Source: Trichosphaerium sp. ATCC 40318 (Eukaryota; Discosea; Flabellinia; Trichosidae). From it: 64,000 bases of DNA. Made by a program: the position numbers and the translations under genes. Where the stretch lies: contig JALMLS010000310.1 of assembly GCA_038496445.1 (NCBI GenBank), positions 248,001-312,000 of the forward strand, read 5' to 3'. Every line of letters starts with the position of its first letter. The first letter of the stretch is position 1. The notes beneath the pieces are model-generated. The model did not search any database, was not told the origin of the DNA, and saw only the letters and a program-made list of their open reading frames with translations. Below, piece after piece: positions 35,205-46,114 of this stretch.

Positions 35205-38200
35205 ATGGCATCACAAATATTCTCACCATATCGTATTGTTGGTGTATACAGTTCAGATGTGCCATTTTCTCTATCGCATTGGGACACTAAGCAAACAAAG
35301 CGGGCTAACACTACTAGCCTTGTAATCCCTATTGGAAGAACGTATCAGCGTTTAGGGGTACGTACAAACGCTGTAACGCCAACTATGAAATTATTTGTTT
35401 CATGGCTGTTTCCTAACTTCTTTTTCGCCTTCTTTAACCTAATAAATGCGTAGGACAAATTACAGCTACTACAAATTGGTAAAACAGTAAAACTCAGCGT
35501 TTTTATTGACATTTGAGTAGGTCAAGTACATCCAAAGCGCGTGCGCGCCATAGTGCAGGAAGGAACGAAGAATTATGTAGCTTCTGGCAATACAATTTAC
35601 GTCTGGCAAGCATCACAACCAGTACGCGTCAATACGTATATTCTGCATATCTAGGCGATATAAAACACTATTTATTGCTTTTCTGAAACATCTATCCTAC
35701 GTTTATTACGTGTTACGTAACGCGTCGGAAGCCTTAACCGTGCTATGTAGGTAACAGCACTGACAGGTCATGCTGACAAGGTTACTTTTTTACTTTTGAT
35801 TGGAAAAGATTGTATGATATCGTATGGCAGAGATCATACTATCATTGTATGGTAAGTTACTCATCTTATTTGTCTTGAACTTTGTATTGAGCACGATAAC
35901 ATTGTATCCGCGTATTGCATATTTCTCTCACTTACTAAGTGTGTATTTGACAGGCGTTTGGATGAAATGAAAATGCATCATAAAATCCAATTAAGAAGAG
36001 ATATTAACGTTAATTGTATTCTACATCCAAGAACTTATTTGAACAAAATTTTGGTTGGTACACAAGGAGGTGTATTACAGTTATGGAATATAAACAAAAA
36101 AAAATTACTTTACACGTGCGTGCTATGATATGTGCTTTTCAAAACAAAGAAAAAAATGAGACTTAAAAATCCACTCGAAACTGAGTTTCCGTTTTTTGGA
36201 CCCTTATTGGACGACTTTGGTTACTTACCCTATTTTAGTTTTGATGGATGGGATAGCTCTGTTGAATGTATTGAGAATTCACCAGTTTTGGATGTTGTAG
36301 CTATTGGATTGGCTAATGGCAAAATAATCTTACATAACATAAAACTTGACGAAACACTTTTTACACTATCCCACACATCTGCAATAACTGGCCTTGCATT
36401 CGATCCTTGTACGTTTTATATCGTATATTCTATACTCAGCATTATGATACTAACACCTAAGCAGTTAGGGATGGCGTACTTGTCAGCAGTAGTGAAAACG
36501 GAGAAATGGCTGTTTGGGATTTGAAGAAACAACGTCTTCATCATAAAATCAATGCACACAAAGGACCAGTTATAAAAATAGCGTTTTATAAGTACCGTCA
36601 ACAGCTCATATCAATGGGAGATAACTCTATAAAAATATGGACGTTTGATGGCATGGATAGTAAACCAAACCTGAGAATATCTCGTTATGGACATACACAG
36701 CCTGTAAAGTTTGTAAGATGGTGGGATGAGCGAATATTGCTGTCTACAGGTTATGATAAGGCTGTCATGTTCTCTGATGTTCAAATTGGTAACTCTGTTG
36801 GAGTCAAACAAGTACGCCTGGTGATTTTTTTGTTCAACTGCAACAAAATCTGCAAGTTGACAACTTTTTTCTATTTGTGCAAGTCTCTAACTGATTTTTT
36901 AGAAGCAAAAAGGTGCTAGTGAGGTTGTAGATTTGGATTTCTGTACTGTAAAGAGTAGACAATGGGACGCTCTATTGACTTGTCATCAACGCGCAGACCA
37001 CGGTGCAATGACATGGCGGTATGTTTTCTGACTTTATTTGAGCGTTTTTTGCGCGTATTTGTGTTCCACTGATTAAATGTTTGTTTTAGTGTTACAACTG
37101 AGGGTCAGGGTACTGTAGGAAAGCATGCTTTCGGATTACCTGGACGTGCACGTGTTACTGCAGTTTGTGTCTCAGCATGTGGTAACTACGGTGTACTTGG
37201 CGGTTCAAATGGAATGGTTGCTAAACATAATATGCAATCCGGTATGCACTTTCATCTTGTTGACTTGACGGCGTACTGACTTTCATACAGGTAGAAAAAT
37301 ACAGATGTTTCCTACACCGAAAGATCAAGCAGAAGGTATGCAGTCACAATAATATGAGTTTACTCTTTTGACCTCATTATGCTTTTAGATGCTCATCAAG
37401 TTGAAATTGTTAGTATTGTGCTCTGTTCTTTGAACAAAACTCTTATTACAGCTGACACTGATGGTTACGTTAAGGTTCGTTCATTTCTCCTCTTATCACT
37501 TTTCACTCCTCTCTGGAGAAGTACTGCTCAGTGTTTTCGACTAATGCTTGTTTCTTTGTGTTTAGTTTTGGGACTTTTATACTGGCACATTAATTGAGTC
37601 CCGAAGGATACTTAAATTAGCTGTTTTCACAATGAAGTTACAGCGTGATTCTTCACTTCTTGCTGTTGTTGGAGATAACAGAGTTATACATATTATTGAT
37701 ATCGAGACAAAGAGAACAGTGAGGATTTTTAAAGGTCATTCTTCTCCAATCACTTGTATTGTACGGCTCTATCTTTTTCGATTTCAAAAGGCATTTATGT
37801 TGACTGTTATCCAGGCTTTCAGCACAGATAGTAAGTGGTTAGTTAGTGCGGGCGATGATGGTACTATTCGTGTTTGGGATCTCCCAACAGGTCGGTGTAT
37901 TGATTGGTGGGGTGTACGTTTCTATTTTTTTTATTGCCTGTTTTTTGGTTCTTGCTGATTTTGTCTTGTTAGGTTAAAGACGAAGTTGTTGCAATAGATT
38001 TCTCACCACGCGGTGATTTTATAGCTACTGCGCATGCTGGCAGAAAAGGATTGTACATGTGGTATGTTAAGAACCAGAAACAAATTGTTTTGTTTAAAGT
38101 TAGTATCACAGTTGTAGTAATTAACATACTTTTTAGGGTTAATAAATGCTTCTTCAGCAAAGTTTTCTTCAAGCCTATACCTAAAGAACTGGATGATATT

Positions 38201-39527
38201 CAACAGTTGCCAACACTACTAGGTATGACCCTCAAACGAGCTAACCGAGGCGAAAAATGCAATAACATAATGCTAACATTTAAAATGTTAAACACATTTC
38301 TTGCGGTTTTACTTTGATTTCCTCGTGATACAGTTCTGACACCTTCTAGTGGCACCAGATGAACTTGATGAAAGTGATTCTTCTGATGAGGATATGGATG
38401 TTGCAGAATTAGAGCAAGAACTTGCTATAAAACCAGATCAAATTGGAAAAAGTTTAACACTCTCAGAAAAACCAAAAACTGACTGGGAAACACTTGTAGA
38501 TTTACCACAAATTATGGTACGTTAATAGCACTACTCTCTTACAAATGAAAACACCTACGTTTTAGTCCTTAAAACTAAGGACAATCACGACATATCGCTC
38601 TGATGAGCGAGACAATCAAACAAAAGATTCTCTAAAACTAAACTTTTTGTGTAGAAACGTTCTCGACCAAAGACTGCAATATATGCCACACATCAAGCAG
38701 CACCTTTCGTACTTCCAATGAAGCATACAAAGGATTCAAATAGTACTTTTGATATCAAGGTATGCTTGCTTTCTTTGAAACTATTAACAGAAACGCACCT
38801 TCCTTGCTAACACCCCACAAAGGAGGACGAAGATATCAGTGAATTACCTGCAGTAACAGGTGTAGCAACCTTAGAATCTGAGTTTATTAAGACGCTCAAG
38901 AGAGCAAATGAAGAAGGCAACTGTACGTCTTGCTTTCTTTGCATATTTTGCCCTCAAAGTCTTGATGTCTAACTTTTTTTTTAGTTAATCGAGTCACTGA
39001 AAAACTAAAGACTATGGGTCCTTCTGCTATTGATTTTGAGTTCCGTTTTGTACCTGAAGATGATGGTTTTGTATGCCATAAGATGATATTTACTTTTTTC
39101 AAACATCAACTCAAGAGGCGTAATAATTACGATCTCCTTCAAGCTTACCTTAACGTATTTCTTAAGGTACGCAAAAAAACTCAAAAGAAAAGACTTACAA
39201 TAACTTTTCACAACAAACACGATTTACCATTTTTTAATGCTATACATACTCTACCAATTTCTGTACTTTTAACTCACTCAACTTTTTTTTTTTGGCCGGG
39301 TTTTGTCAAGTTTCTCGATCTTTTTCTTTCTCTTTTTTTCCTTTGTTTTCAGCAATCAGAAAAATTGTTTGTTGATGAATGTCTAGGCACAAGCAGATGC
39401 TATAAGCGCTAGCAAAGAACTCATGTACCTTTCTACTGAATTACAGACAATTGTAAAGAAGGATACACATGTTCAAGATATGATGCATAGTAACTTATGT
39501 CTACTAGACCATTTCTTAGACATGTAA
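35205..39527 (+). CDS. UTP21: U3 snoRNP WD40 protein UTP21/WDR36
   Basis: About 16 exons, from the ATG at 35205 to the TAA at 39525-39527, roughly 900 residues. Two WD40 propellers are spelled by short exons: TALTGHADKVTFLL, GRDHTIIVW, ILVGTQGGVLQLWNI, AIGLANGKIILHNI, LISMGDNSIKIWTFDGMDSK, GHTQPVKFVRWWDERILLST, FKGHSSPITC and SAGDDGTIRVWDLPTGRCID. An acidic linker (DELDESDSSDEDMDVAELEQ) leads to the UTP21 C-terminal domain (AIDFEFRFVPEDDG, DLLQAYLNVFLK, LCLLDHFLDM). UTP21 belongs to the UTP-B module of the small-subunit processome and acts in nucleolar 18S pre-rRNA processing. The poly(A) signal overlaps the last base of the stop codon. Confidence 0.9.
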
Positions 39528-39532
39528 ATAAA
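39527..39532 (+). terminator. Poly(A) signal overlapping the UTP21 stop
   Basis: AATAAA shares one base with the TAA stop codon, implying a very short 3' UTR. Confidence 0.5.
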
Positions 39533-39946
39533 AAAATTCTGTTACGAAGTCAGGTGTACTTAACCGTAATGAAATGAAAAATTGGAAGTTGGAGATCACG
39601 TGACTTGTATGGCATTTTGATTTAAGCAGCCGTGTGATTGTATTTAGTCGAGTGCAAAGGATAAAAATATTTCTTTGAAATACGTATAAGTCGGTACGGT
39701 TTCAATTCTTCGCGTTCTTGTACAGTGCATCATTGTACGGTGCATGATAAAATAGATCTGCGGTACCAAACAACTAGTCTAGGAAGGCAAGCTAAAGTAT
39801 TAAACAATAGGACACGACTATGCCAGGATTAAAGCGAGTGTATCCGTATTGTATTGTGGGAAGTATACATCAGAAAAAAAAAAGATAAATAGAAAACAAG
39901 ATAAAAGGCAAATTAACTAAAGGGAAATAAATTCGTTTATTTCTGT
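39533..39946. other. Convergent 3' spacer
   Basis: Contains a TCACGTGA palindrome at 39596-39603 and AT-rich sequence. No gene seen. Confidence 0.5.
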
Positions 39947-40702
39947 TCAAGCAGCACAGCTACAATCTCCGTTGTTTGGGAGAATTACATGATCATTGGC
40001 ACCGTCACCGTCAATTAAAGCGTTACCGTTGAAGCAAAAGTGAAAGCCGTTGAAAACATAGAATCTGGTGAATCTCCATCCATCGTTGCTGAAATTCTTG
40101 ACTTCAAGGCCAGTGAGAGCTTTTGAAGGGTCTTTGATTGGGGCAGCCATGAAGAAGTGGTCGATAGCGCCGGCTTGGAAGTCATCAATACGCTTGTCGT
40201 CAACGTTAGCACTCCAAGGTGATGTTGTTGTATCGGTGTAGACATATCTGTATCGAATTTGACCGTCTGTTTTATCATGCGTTCCAGTGCCGGTTTCGGT
40301 CATGATAAATGTATCTGCTGTATCTAGTTCTTTTTTGAGCGTATCTCCCGAAGCGCCTCCGTTGATCAAGTTACACTGGTTCATCATGAATAAGTTGCAG
40401 ATGGAATCCTGGTAACTTGTATAGAAATTGCATCTTATGTCGTCAGTGCAAAGTTGCTCGCATTCTTCCTTTGTTACGAATGTGTCTCTAGGGAAGGCAC
40501 ATTCTCCAGGACCGCCAACCGAGTTACAGTGAGTAACTGTTGAGCCTGCAAAGGAGCCATCACAGTTAACAAAGCGGCCTGCGTGCATGTCTTTGCGACA
40601 TCCTTGACATGTTTCGGTTGAAGCTATTGCAAGTGGCGTGTAAGTTACAAATGCAAAGGCGAGGGAGATAAGGGATAGAACAATGATGAGTTGTTGTGTC
40701 AT
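39947..40702 (-). CDS. Secreted cysteine-rich protein with PAN/apple-like segment
   Basis: An intronless 251-residue protein. A signal peptide (LIIVLSLISLAFAFV) is followed by two Cys-rich stretches: CQGCRKDMHAGRFVNC and then TKEECEQLCTDDIRCNFYTS with DSICNLFMMNQC. The latter has the Cys-x-x-x-Cys helix pattern of PAN/apple modules. The C-terminal half is a beta-rich domain without cysteines until its end (LTGLEVKNFSNDGWRFTRFY, then FCFNG and CSC), suggestive of a PLAT/lipoxygenase-homology-like sandwich. The protein is probably extracellular. Lack of introns and balanced codon use suggest high expression, but I cannot name a function. Confidence 0.75.
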   Translation of the reverse strand: MTQQLIIVLSLISLAFAFVTYTPLAIASTETCQGCRKDMHAGRFVNCDGSFAGSTVTHCNSVGGPGECAFPRDTFVTKEECEQLCTDDIRCNFYTSYQDSICNLFMMNQCNLINGGASGDTLKKELDTADTFIMTETGTGTHDKTDGQIRYRYVYTDTTTSPWSANVDDKRIDDFQAGAIDHFFMAAPIKDPSKALTGLEVKNFSNDGWRFTRFYVFNGFHFCFNGNALIDGDGANDHVILPNNGDCSCAA

Positions 40703-41732
40703 GTTGTTCGGTGAGAAATTTATGCTTAATTGTGCGTTGGTGATGTGATGTCATATCAATTGTTGTGAGATTTCGCTGTTTTCATTTTTTTCTTATGGAT
40801 AGAAGTACGTCAAAGACTTTGCTTCAATGCTTGTAGTGCTTTGTTTTTCCTTTTCATTTTAGAGACGCTAACTACGTTTCAAACCAGATATTGTTGAAAT
40901 TCAGTGAAGTTTTTTCTCAACCACTCAAAAACTGTGTTCACGTGATTTTTTTCAGATCTCAGAACAACTTTGAAAAATGTACCCCAAACCACAGGCTATT
41001 AGCCAAGTAAATCAATAAGGAAAAGCTTGATTTGAAACTACAAACATACGTACTTGAACTCCGCTTCCATACCGTGTTTTTTCGTGTATCATTTTCTTCT
41101 CAACCAATTCGAACTATACAAAACTATCTATCTCCTAGTTCTAGATGTAACGAAACCATACTTATTTATTATCTCACATGAAACTTTGTTGTGCACGTTC
41201 TAAAACGAAGCAATCATTGATTATAAACTGAACGCTTGTGCACTATAATAGTGTTGAAACTGGTAAAGCGGCAAGTTCTAAATTGCATTTCGTGCTAGAT
41301 TTCATATTCGCCAAAGAGTTTGGCTATCTATTGGCTAGTCATTGTATGGAGCATCTAAATATGTCCACAATGAGACCACAATCAAGTGGTGAGCAGTGTA
41401 TCAGCTTCGCTCGGAACCTCTTGTGTGGACCAACAACAATACAAACCTTTGAGCAAATTATGAAAATTGTTGCAGACGTGGTGTCTTTAATTTAACCCCT
41501 AGCCTAGTATATCCGGGAAGAACAAGAGCTTGGATAGCGTGAACTCCATCTCGCAAGCCACAAGCGGAGGCATGTTGATGGTGACCTTCCTGTCACGCGT
41601 TCAGAGACGCTACACTGTTTATTTAAACTAGCACATAGCACAACAATTTTCAAGCAGAAATAAAAAGCCAAGACCACCAAAACGTTTACATGCTTGAATA
41701 TTGTCCTTACTTACAGTACAAATTATGTACGC
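40703..41732. other. Gene-poor kilobase
   Basis: Upstream region of the secreted protein gene, with a TCACGTGA palindrome at 40938-40945, then AT-rich sequence. The 41238-41495 frame starts with GTG and has no supporting signals. Nothing else recognised. Confidence 0.45.
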
Positions 41733-43890
41733 TCAATACCGAATGTTATTGGTTTCATGGTACTCTTTCTTTCTTGAAATATAATCCCAGTTATCACAAT
41801 CATGTTCCCGGACCATCATACCGTAAACAATGACATCGTTTGGATCTTTCACTGCGCAAAATATTAGAATAATTTTACTAGCAAGGTTTTTTCGTTTTGG
41901 TATTGTTTGCTTACCTAGCCATTCCATCTTTGTTCTGTCAGTAAAATTTTCATCGATTCTCAGGTGTTCTGGCCAGTGCCTATTCTTTAATGTATCTTTA
42001 CCACACGCGAATGAGTCTAAATGATAAACACGTGATGAGTTAACAAACGATGGAAGCTAAGTGTAATACCTGGTTTAACACGAACTTGAAACACAAGTTG
42101 TCCCCATCTGTTTTCTCCAGTTTTTTTAAAAGGTGAGTACACAGGATGAGCAGCGAGCTCAATACTAGGTGTAAGATATATAACTCCATCGTTACAAACA
42201 GTACTAGCACCTAAGAACATATTAAGCGTTGCACCTGTAGAAAGGAAGAAAGATTACCGGATTGTCCGTGCTTGACAGGCAGCTTATAGTCTTCTACTAT
42301 TGAACCAGGTTTCCGTATACCATTGCGAAGGATAAGGTTTATAGACTCGAATTTTGTCCCGTGGTACGCTACACACCAGTTTTTGTACTTTGACTCAAAA
42401 TCCTTCACGTGTATGCCGTATCTTGTCCAACCTCTGCAAAAATAGAGTTAGGAAGTAATCGTTTTGATCATTTTAGTTGATTGTACCTTGGTTTGTAATA
42501 AGGCTGACCTCCGCGCATTAACTTCCAGTTACTATTCATACTATATATTCTATTAAAAGTTTCATGGAATAATGATGGGTCAACCACGAGTGTTTTTCTT
42601 GTATCGTTTTTTAACATCTTTGCCTTTTTTTTTGTTTAAGTCAGTTTTAGAAGAATTACTTTTGGTTGCATACCTGCTTCTCAGCGAATTTTTTTGCTTC
42701 TTCGTTTTTTAAGAGGAACTCTTTGTATATCTCTCTAAATCCTTTACCATCTCTTATCTCTACATCCAATACGAGCTCCATATTCTTATCCAACTTGTTT
42801 AAAATATTATTATCAGCACGCCTTAACTTCATTCTTGTTTTAGGGATGCCATAATGAATTGTCACGTGTTGACGTATTGTAGAAGAAGTTAATGGTATCT
42901 TTCCTCTACAACAAAAGAATATGTGTCCATATTCTCCAGGTAACTTTACCGATAAAGGAGCAACATTACAAAGTTCAATAATATCACCTTCTTTAAACGA
43001 ATAGTCTTCTATTTTCTTGAACGGATCAAGCACTTCTCCGCTTGTCTTCTTCTTAATTGTTGATAAAAATAGTTCTTCACGTGGTAGACCCCATACTTTA
43101 GCACATTCTCGTATACTTGCCAATAAAGTTTTAGGTGTTACCTACAGACTAGAGTTTTAATAAATAAACAAAAAACTCATAATTTTGTTTTCAGTACTTA
43201 CTTTAACTTCATGAAGCTCGCTTCGCCATAGTAAGTATAAAGAAAATTCTGGGAGTACAGTTAGTTTTAGCTCTTGGTTTTTCTTCAACTCGAACTCATG
43301 AGGAAGTGGTGTATCGCTGTTAATGAGCGAAATAACTTGTCTGTGGATAGGTATTTTGCGTTTGCTTCTAATTTCGTTGCAAACCTTTTAAATCAATAAA
43401 CAACTTACCACGAACGTGTATCATACCTGTTTAACATTCGCAGCACCTTTGACTGTAAAATGATTCTTGTCGAAACAGGAACTCACAATTTTGACAGGAA
43501 CTCTTGAGGTTAAGGTCCTATTTGAAGCAGAAAACAAAATGGTGTTTTCCTTCAAATCAACACTTTTGTCGGATATGTTCTTGTCTCGCTCTCCTACAAA
43601 ATAATTAATCACGTGATTTACAAAATACTATTAGTCATCATGTATAGGCGTATTTTTTCAGGTCCTTACGTACGTATCTTTCCCTTTAGGAGCTCTTTGA
43701 CCTCCTCGCTTGTTTTTCCGGCTACTTCCCTTGGATTTAAAGGTATAGCTGCTGTGTCTTCGTCTGACGTTAGAATAAGACTGTATTCAGCATCAACATT
43801 GTTTTTAGGCTCATTAGTAACAAGAGATACTTGTGATAGCCCACAATTCTTTGCGCAGTCTTGTAGTAAGCCTAAAAGTAAATCGTTCAT
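41733..43890 (-). CDS. Ubiquitin-like domain protein with ADP-ribosyltransferase-like C-terminal domain
   Basis: About 9 exons, with ATG at 43890-43888 and stop at 41733. The N-terminal half contains beta-grasp-like segments, the clearest being GHIFFCCRGKIPLTSSTIRQ with a following MKLRRADNNILNKLDKNMEL (43.0-42.7 kb), resembling ubiquitin-like folds. The C-terminal half (42.4-41.7 kb) reads WCVAYHGTKFESINLILRNG, then VIYLTPSIELAAHPVYSPF, then WGQLVFQVRVKPG and finally DVIVYGMMVRE. The order His-Gly-Thr, Tyr in a TPS strand and a late acidic strand recalls PARP/ART folds seen in several protist and fungal proteins. A link between ubiquitin recognition and ADP-ribosylation is therefore plausible. 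The assignment is by motif only, and catalytic residues are not proven. Confidence 0.6.
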
Positions 43891-44117
43891 AAAATTTACA
43901 AGAGAAGCTTTAATAACGAGTAGTAAACGTTGAGTTTGGGAACTTTCTGTGAAAGCAAACCAGAGTCAGATGAAATAGTGCACACCAGTACTTTATGTCA
44001 TGTTTATAAACCACTACGCCAAAAGAGTATTTCCACACTCACTGTCGGAGAATAACTTCACAAAAATAACAGCACTAGCATCTTCGTTAAAATGTTTATG
44101 AGTTTAATAAGAACAAT

Positions 44118-45047
44118 CTACAGCCACCTTAGCACTACAATGGTGACTGAAAGGAGAGCCAGGTGACGGTATACAATGGAGTGTTTTAAGACTGCCTTTG
44201 ATGTATCTGGGGCGGCCGTGCCTGTGATTGGAGCGGTAGGAGAAGTTGTTTCATTTTTACATAAAAAATCTTGACATTCTCCTAGGTTCTGCACCTGAAA
44301 CACAGCCTCACAAGTGTTACTACGGCGATTAGTGCATCTGCACAGTTTAGAGGATCCTATTGGTGTTATTTAGAGCACAAAACATTGTCCGCAAGGTACC
44401 CAAGAAAGGTTTGCAACAAAAAAAACACTCTTGTCCATCTCCAGCATTGGCACAAGCTTGCGCTTGTGATATAGAAGGGCAAAAGTTATCCGTACAATTA
44501 CCTATTACCCGTTAGCATAAAGATCGTTTTGGGCGAAAATTGGTGTATGTGTTTAAAATCGCACCTGCGGAAGCACATATATCTATTGAAGATGCAGTGG
44601 GCATGGTTGGTTCGGGTGTAGCTACATCATTGCCACAACTGAAATTTTGACACTCTGAGGAGTTCTGCGCCTGAAACACAGTACTACAGTTATTACCACG
44701 GCGATTAGTGCATCTGCACAGTTTAGAGGATCCTATTGGTGTTAATTTGAGCACAAAACATTGTCCGCAAGTACCCAAGAAAGGTTCGCAACAAAAAAAA
44801 CACTCTTGTCCATCTCCAGCATTGGCACAAGCTTGCGCTTGTGATATAGAAGGGCAAAAGTTATCCGTACAATTACCTATTACCCGTTAGCATAATTTTA
44901 AGCTTAAAAGCTTGGTAGAGCGAGAACAAGAGCTGTTGCTGCTCTTAATTTTTGGTTTAACGTGCCTGCAGACGCGCATACATCTTGGGCTGAGGCTAGC
45001 GAGTGTAGTAGTGAAAGTATTAGACAAACTAAAAGTAACTGGTACAT
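44118..45047 (-). CDS. Cysteine-rich surface protein with duplicated domain and GPI-type tail
   Basis: ATG at 45047 encodes a signal peptide (YQLLLVCLILSLLHSLASA). Two copies of a Cys-rich domain follow, each starting NCTDNFCPSISQAQACANAG and containing CRCTNRR. Copy 1 is 44876-44565 and copy 2 is 44501-44118. They are joined by a Thr/Pro linker (TPEPTMPTAS). The tail, Thr/Pro-rich and then hydrophobic (HLALLSVTIVVLRWL) up to the stop, fits GPI attachment. The intron before copy 1 has a GC donor (GCACGT), while the matching intron before copy 2 has GT. Copy 2 carries a one-base insertion and a TAA that are harmless only if a 43-base segment (GTACCT...AATAG) is spliced out. Function unknown; a cell-surface recognition role is inferred. 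Confidence 0.65.
44270..44896. repeat. Tandem duplication, two units about 375 bases apart
   Basis: The segments at about 44270-44520 and 44645-44896 are near identical over roughly 200 bases, from the CGGCGATTAGTGCATCTGC motif to GTTAGCATAA. They differ by a few substitutions and one inserted base (GGTACC versus GTACC context). The duplication is internal to the cysteine-rich surface protein gene. Confidence 0.85.
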
Positions 45048-46114
45048 TGTTGTATTTTATTTTTATGATTATATCACGTGTTTACCAATGATGACTTCAA
45101 GGACTTGAGAGATGTATCTAAATATTTTCGCTGTATTTATCGAGTCTTAAAATGGTGTTCACTGTGAAATATTTCAAGTTTTTAGCGACATTTACAAGCA
45201 GATTTCAAGAAAAATTTTTCTGGATAATCAACATCAACTGGATGATGATATTGTTGTATATTACATATACGCACGCGATATTTTGCACTTTTTCGTTAAT
45301 TACTTTTTTGTATTCGAAGTACAGTAAATCGCCCTATTACCTACTCGTTTGTAATGATACCATTAATTAATAGGCAAAACCAGGGTCACGCTAGTACCTT
45401 ATGAAGGTGAATGGTACTTTTTCGCACATCAAGAGCGTGGCCTGAATCGCTTGAGTAATTGTTGATTGGGCAACAAGTCGTGCTCTCCAATAGAGTTCGA
45501 TGAAGCCACCTGGCTTTTCTTATCCAGCTGTAGTGACCATCATGGTTCCAGCAACTTGAGTAGTATCAATAAAACCACAAACTTGTCAACGCACCACCAC
45601 TCCACCACTCTCCTTGTATTGTTACAAAAGGGTTTTACATGTACTAAAGTTTAGCCCAACGCTTCTACCATTGATTACTTTCACTGTACCTCTTCCCTCT
45701 CGCTCATGTGTGGTCCAGAGACTGGCTAGGTTTCCTCAATAAAAAATTTTACTTTTATCAGTTATAATGTCCTAGTTACTTTATTATACATGATATTTCC
45801 GAAGCAGTTGGGTTAATCGCTACTTAGTCATAGGTAATAGCAAATATTGAGTGGATTTTACTGCTATTCAGGTGGATCTTATGTTTCCGTTTAAAGGTAG
45901 TTTTTTTTGTTTTCTCTTTCTCTTTCGTGTATTTTGCTCTTGGGCATCTACCTTGAATGATTTGGTGTACCTACCTAATCTTTTGTTTATCCCTTTGCTT
46001 TGTTGTTCAACCCTGACATTGGGCACATTTGTTGCAATTCTTGAATAGAAGTTTGTCAAAGTTGTATACTTCTTAAACAACGTCCTTTTGAGTGTTTTTC
46101 TGTTTGTGTCTTGA
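45048..46114. other. Gene-poor kilobase
   Basis: AT-rich sequence between two minus-strand genes. Frames at 45152-45370 and 45466-45654 lack splice context, domains and normal composition. A fragment near 45085-45155 (FKDLRDVSKYFR) recalls an F-box helix but stops quickly. No gene is supported. Confidence 0.4.

Noticed and set aside
41238-41495. 85-residue plus-strand gene
   Set aside because: It starts with GTG and has no ATG-initiated, domain, splice or poly(A) support.
45152-45370. Membrane protein gene
   Set aside because: AT-rich hydrophobic frame with no domain or context. It is likely chance.
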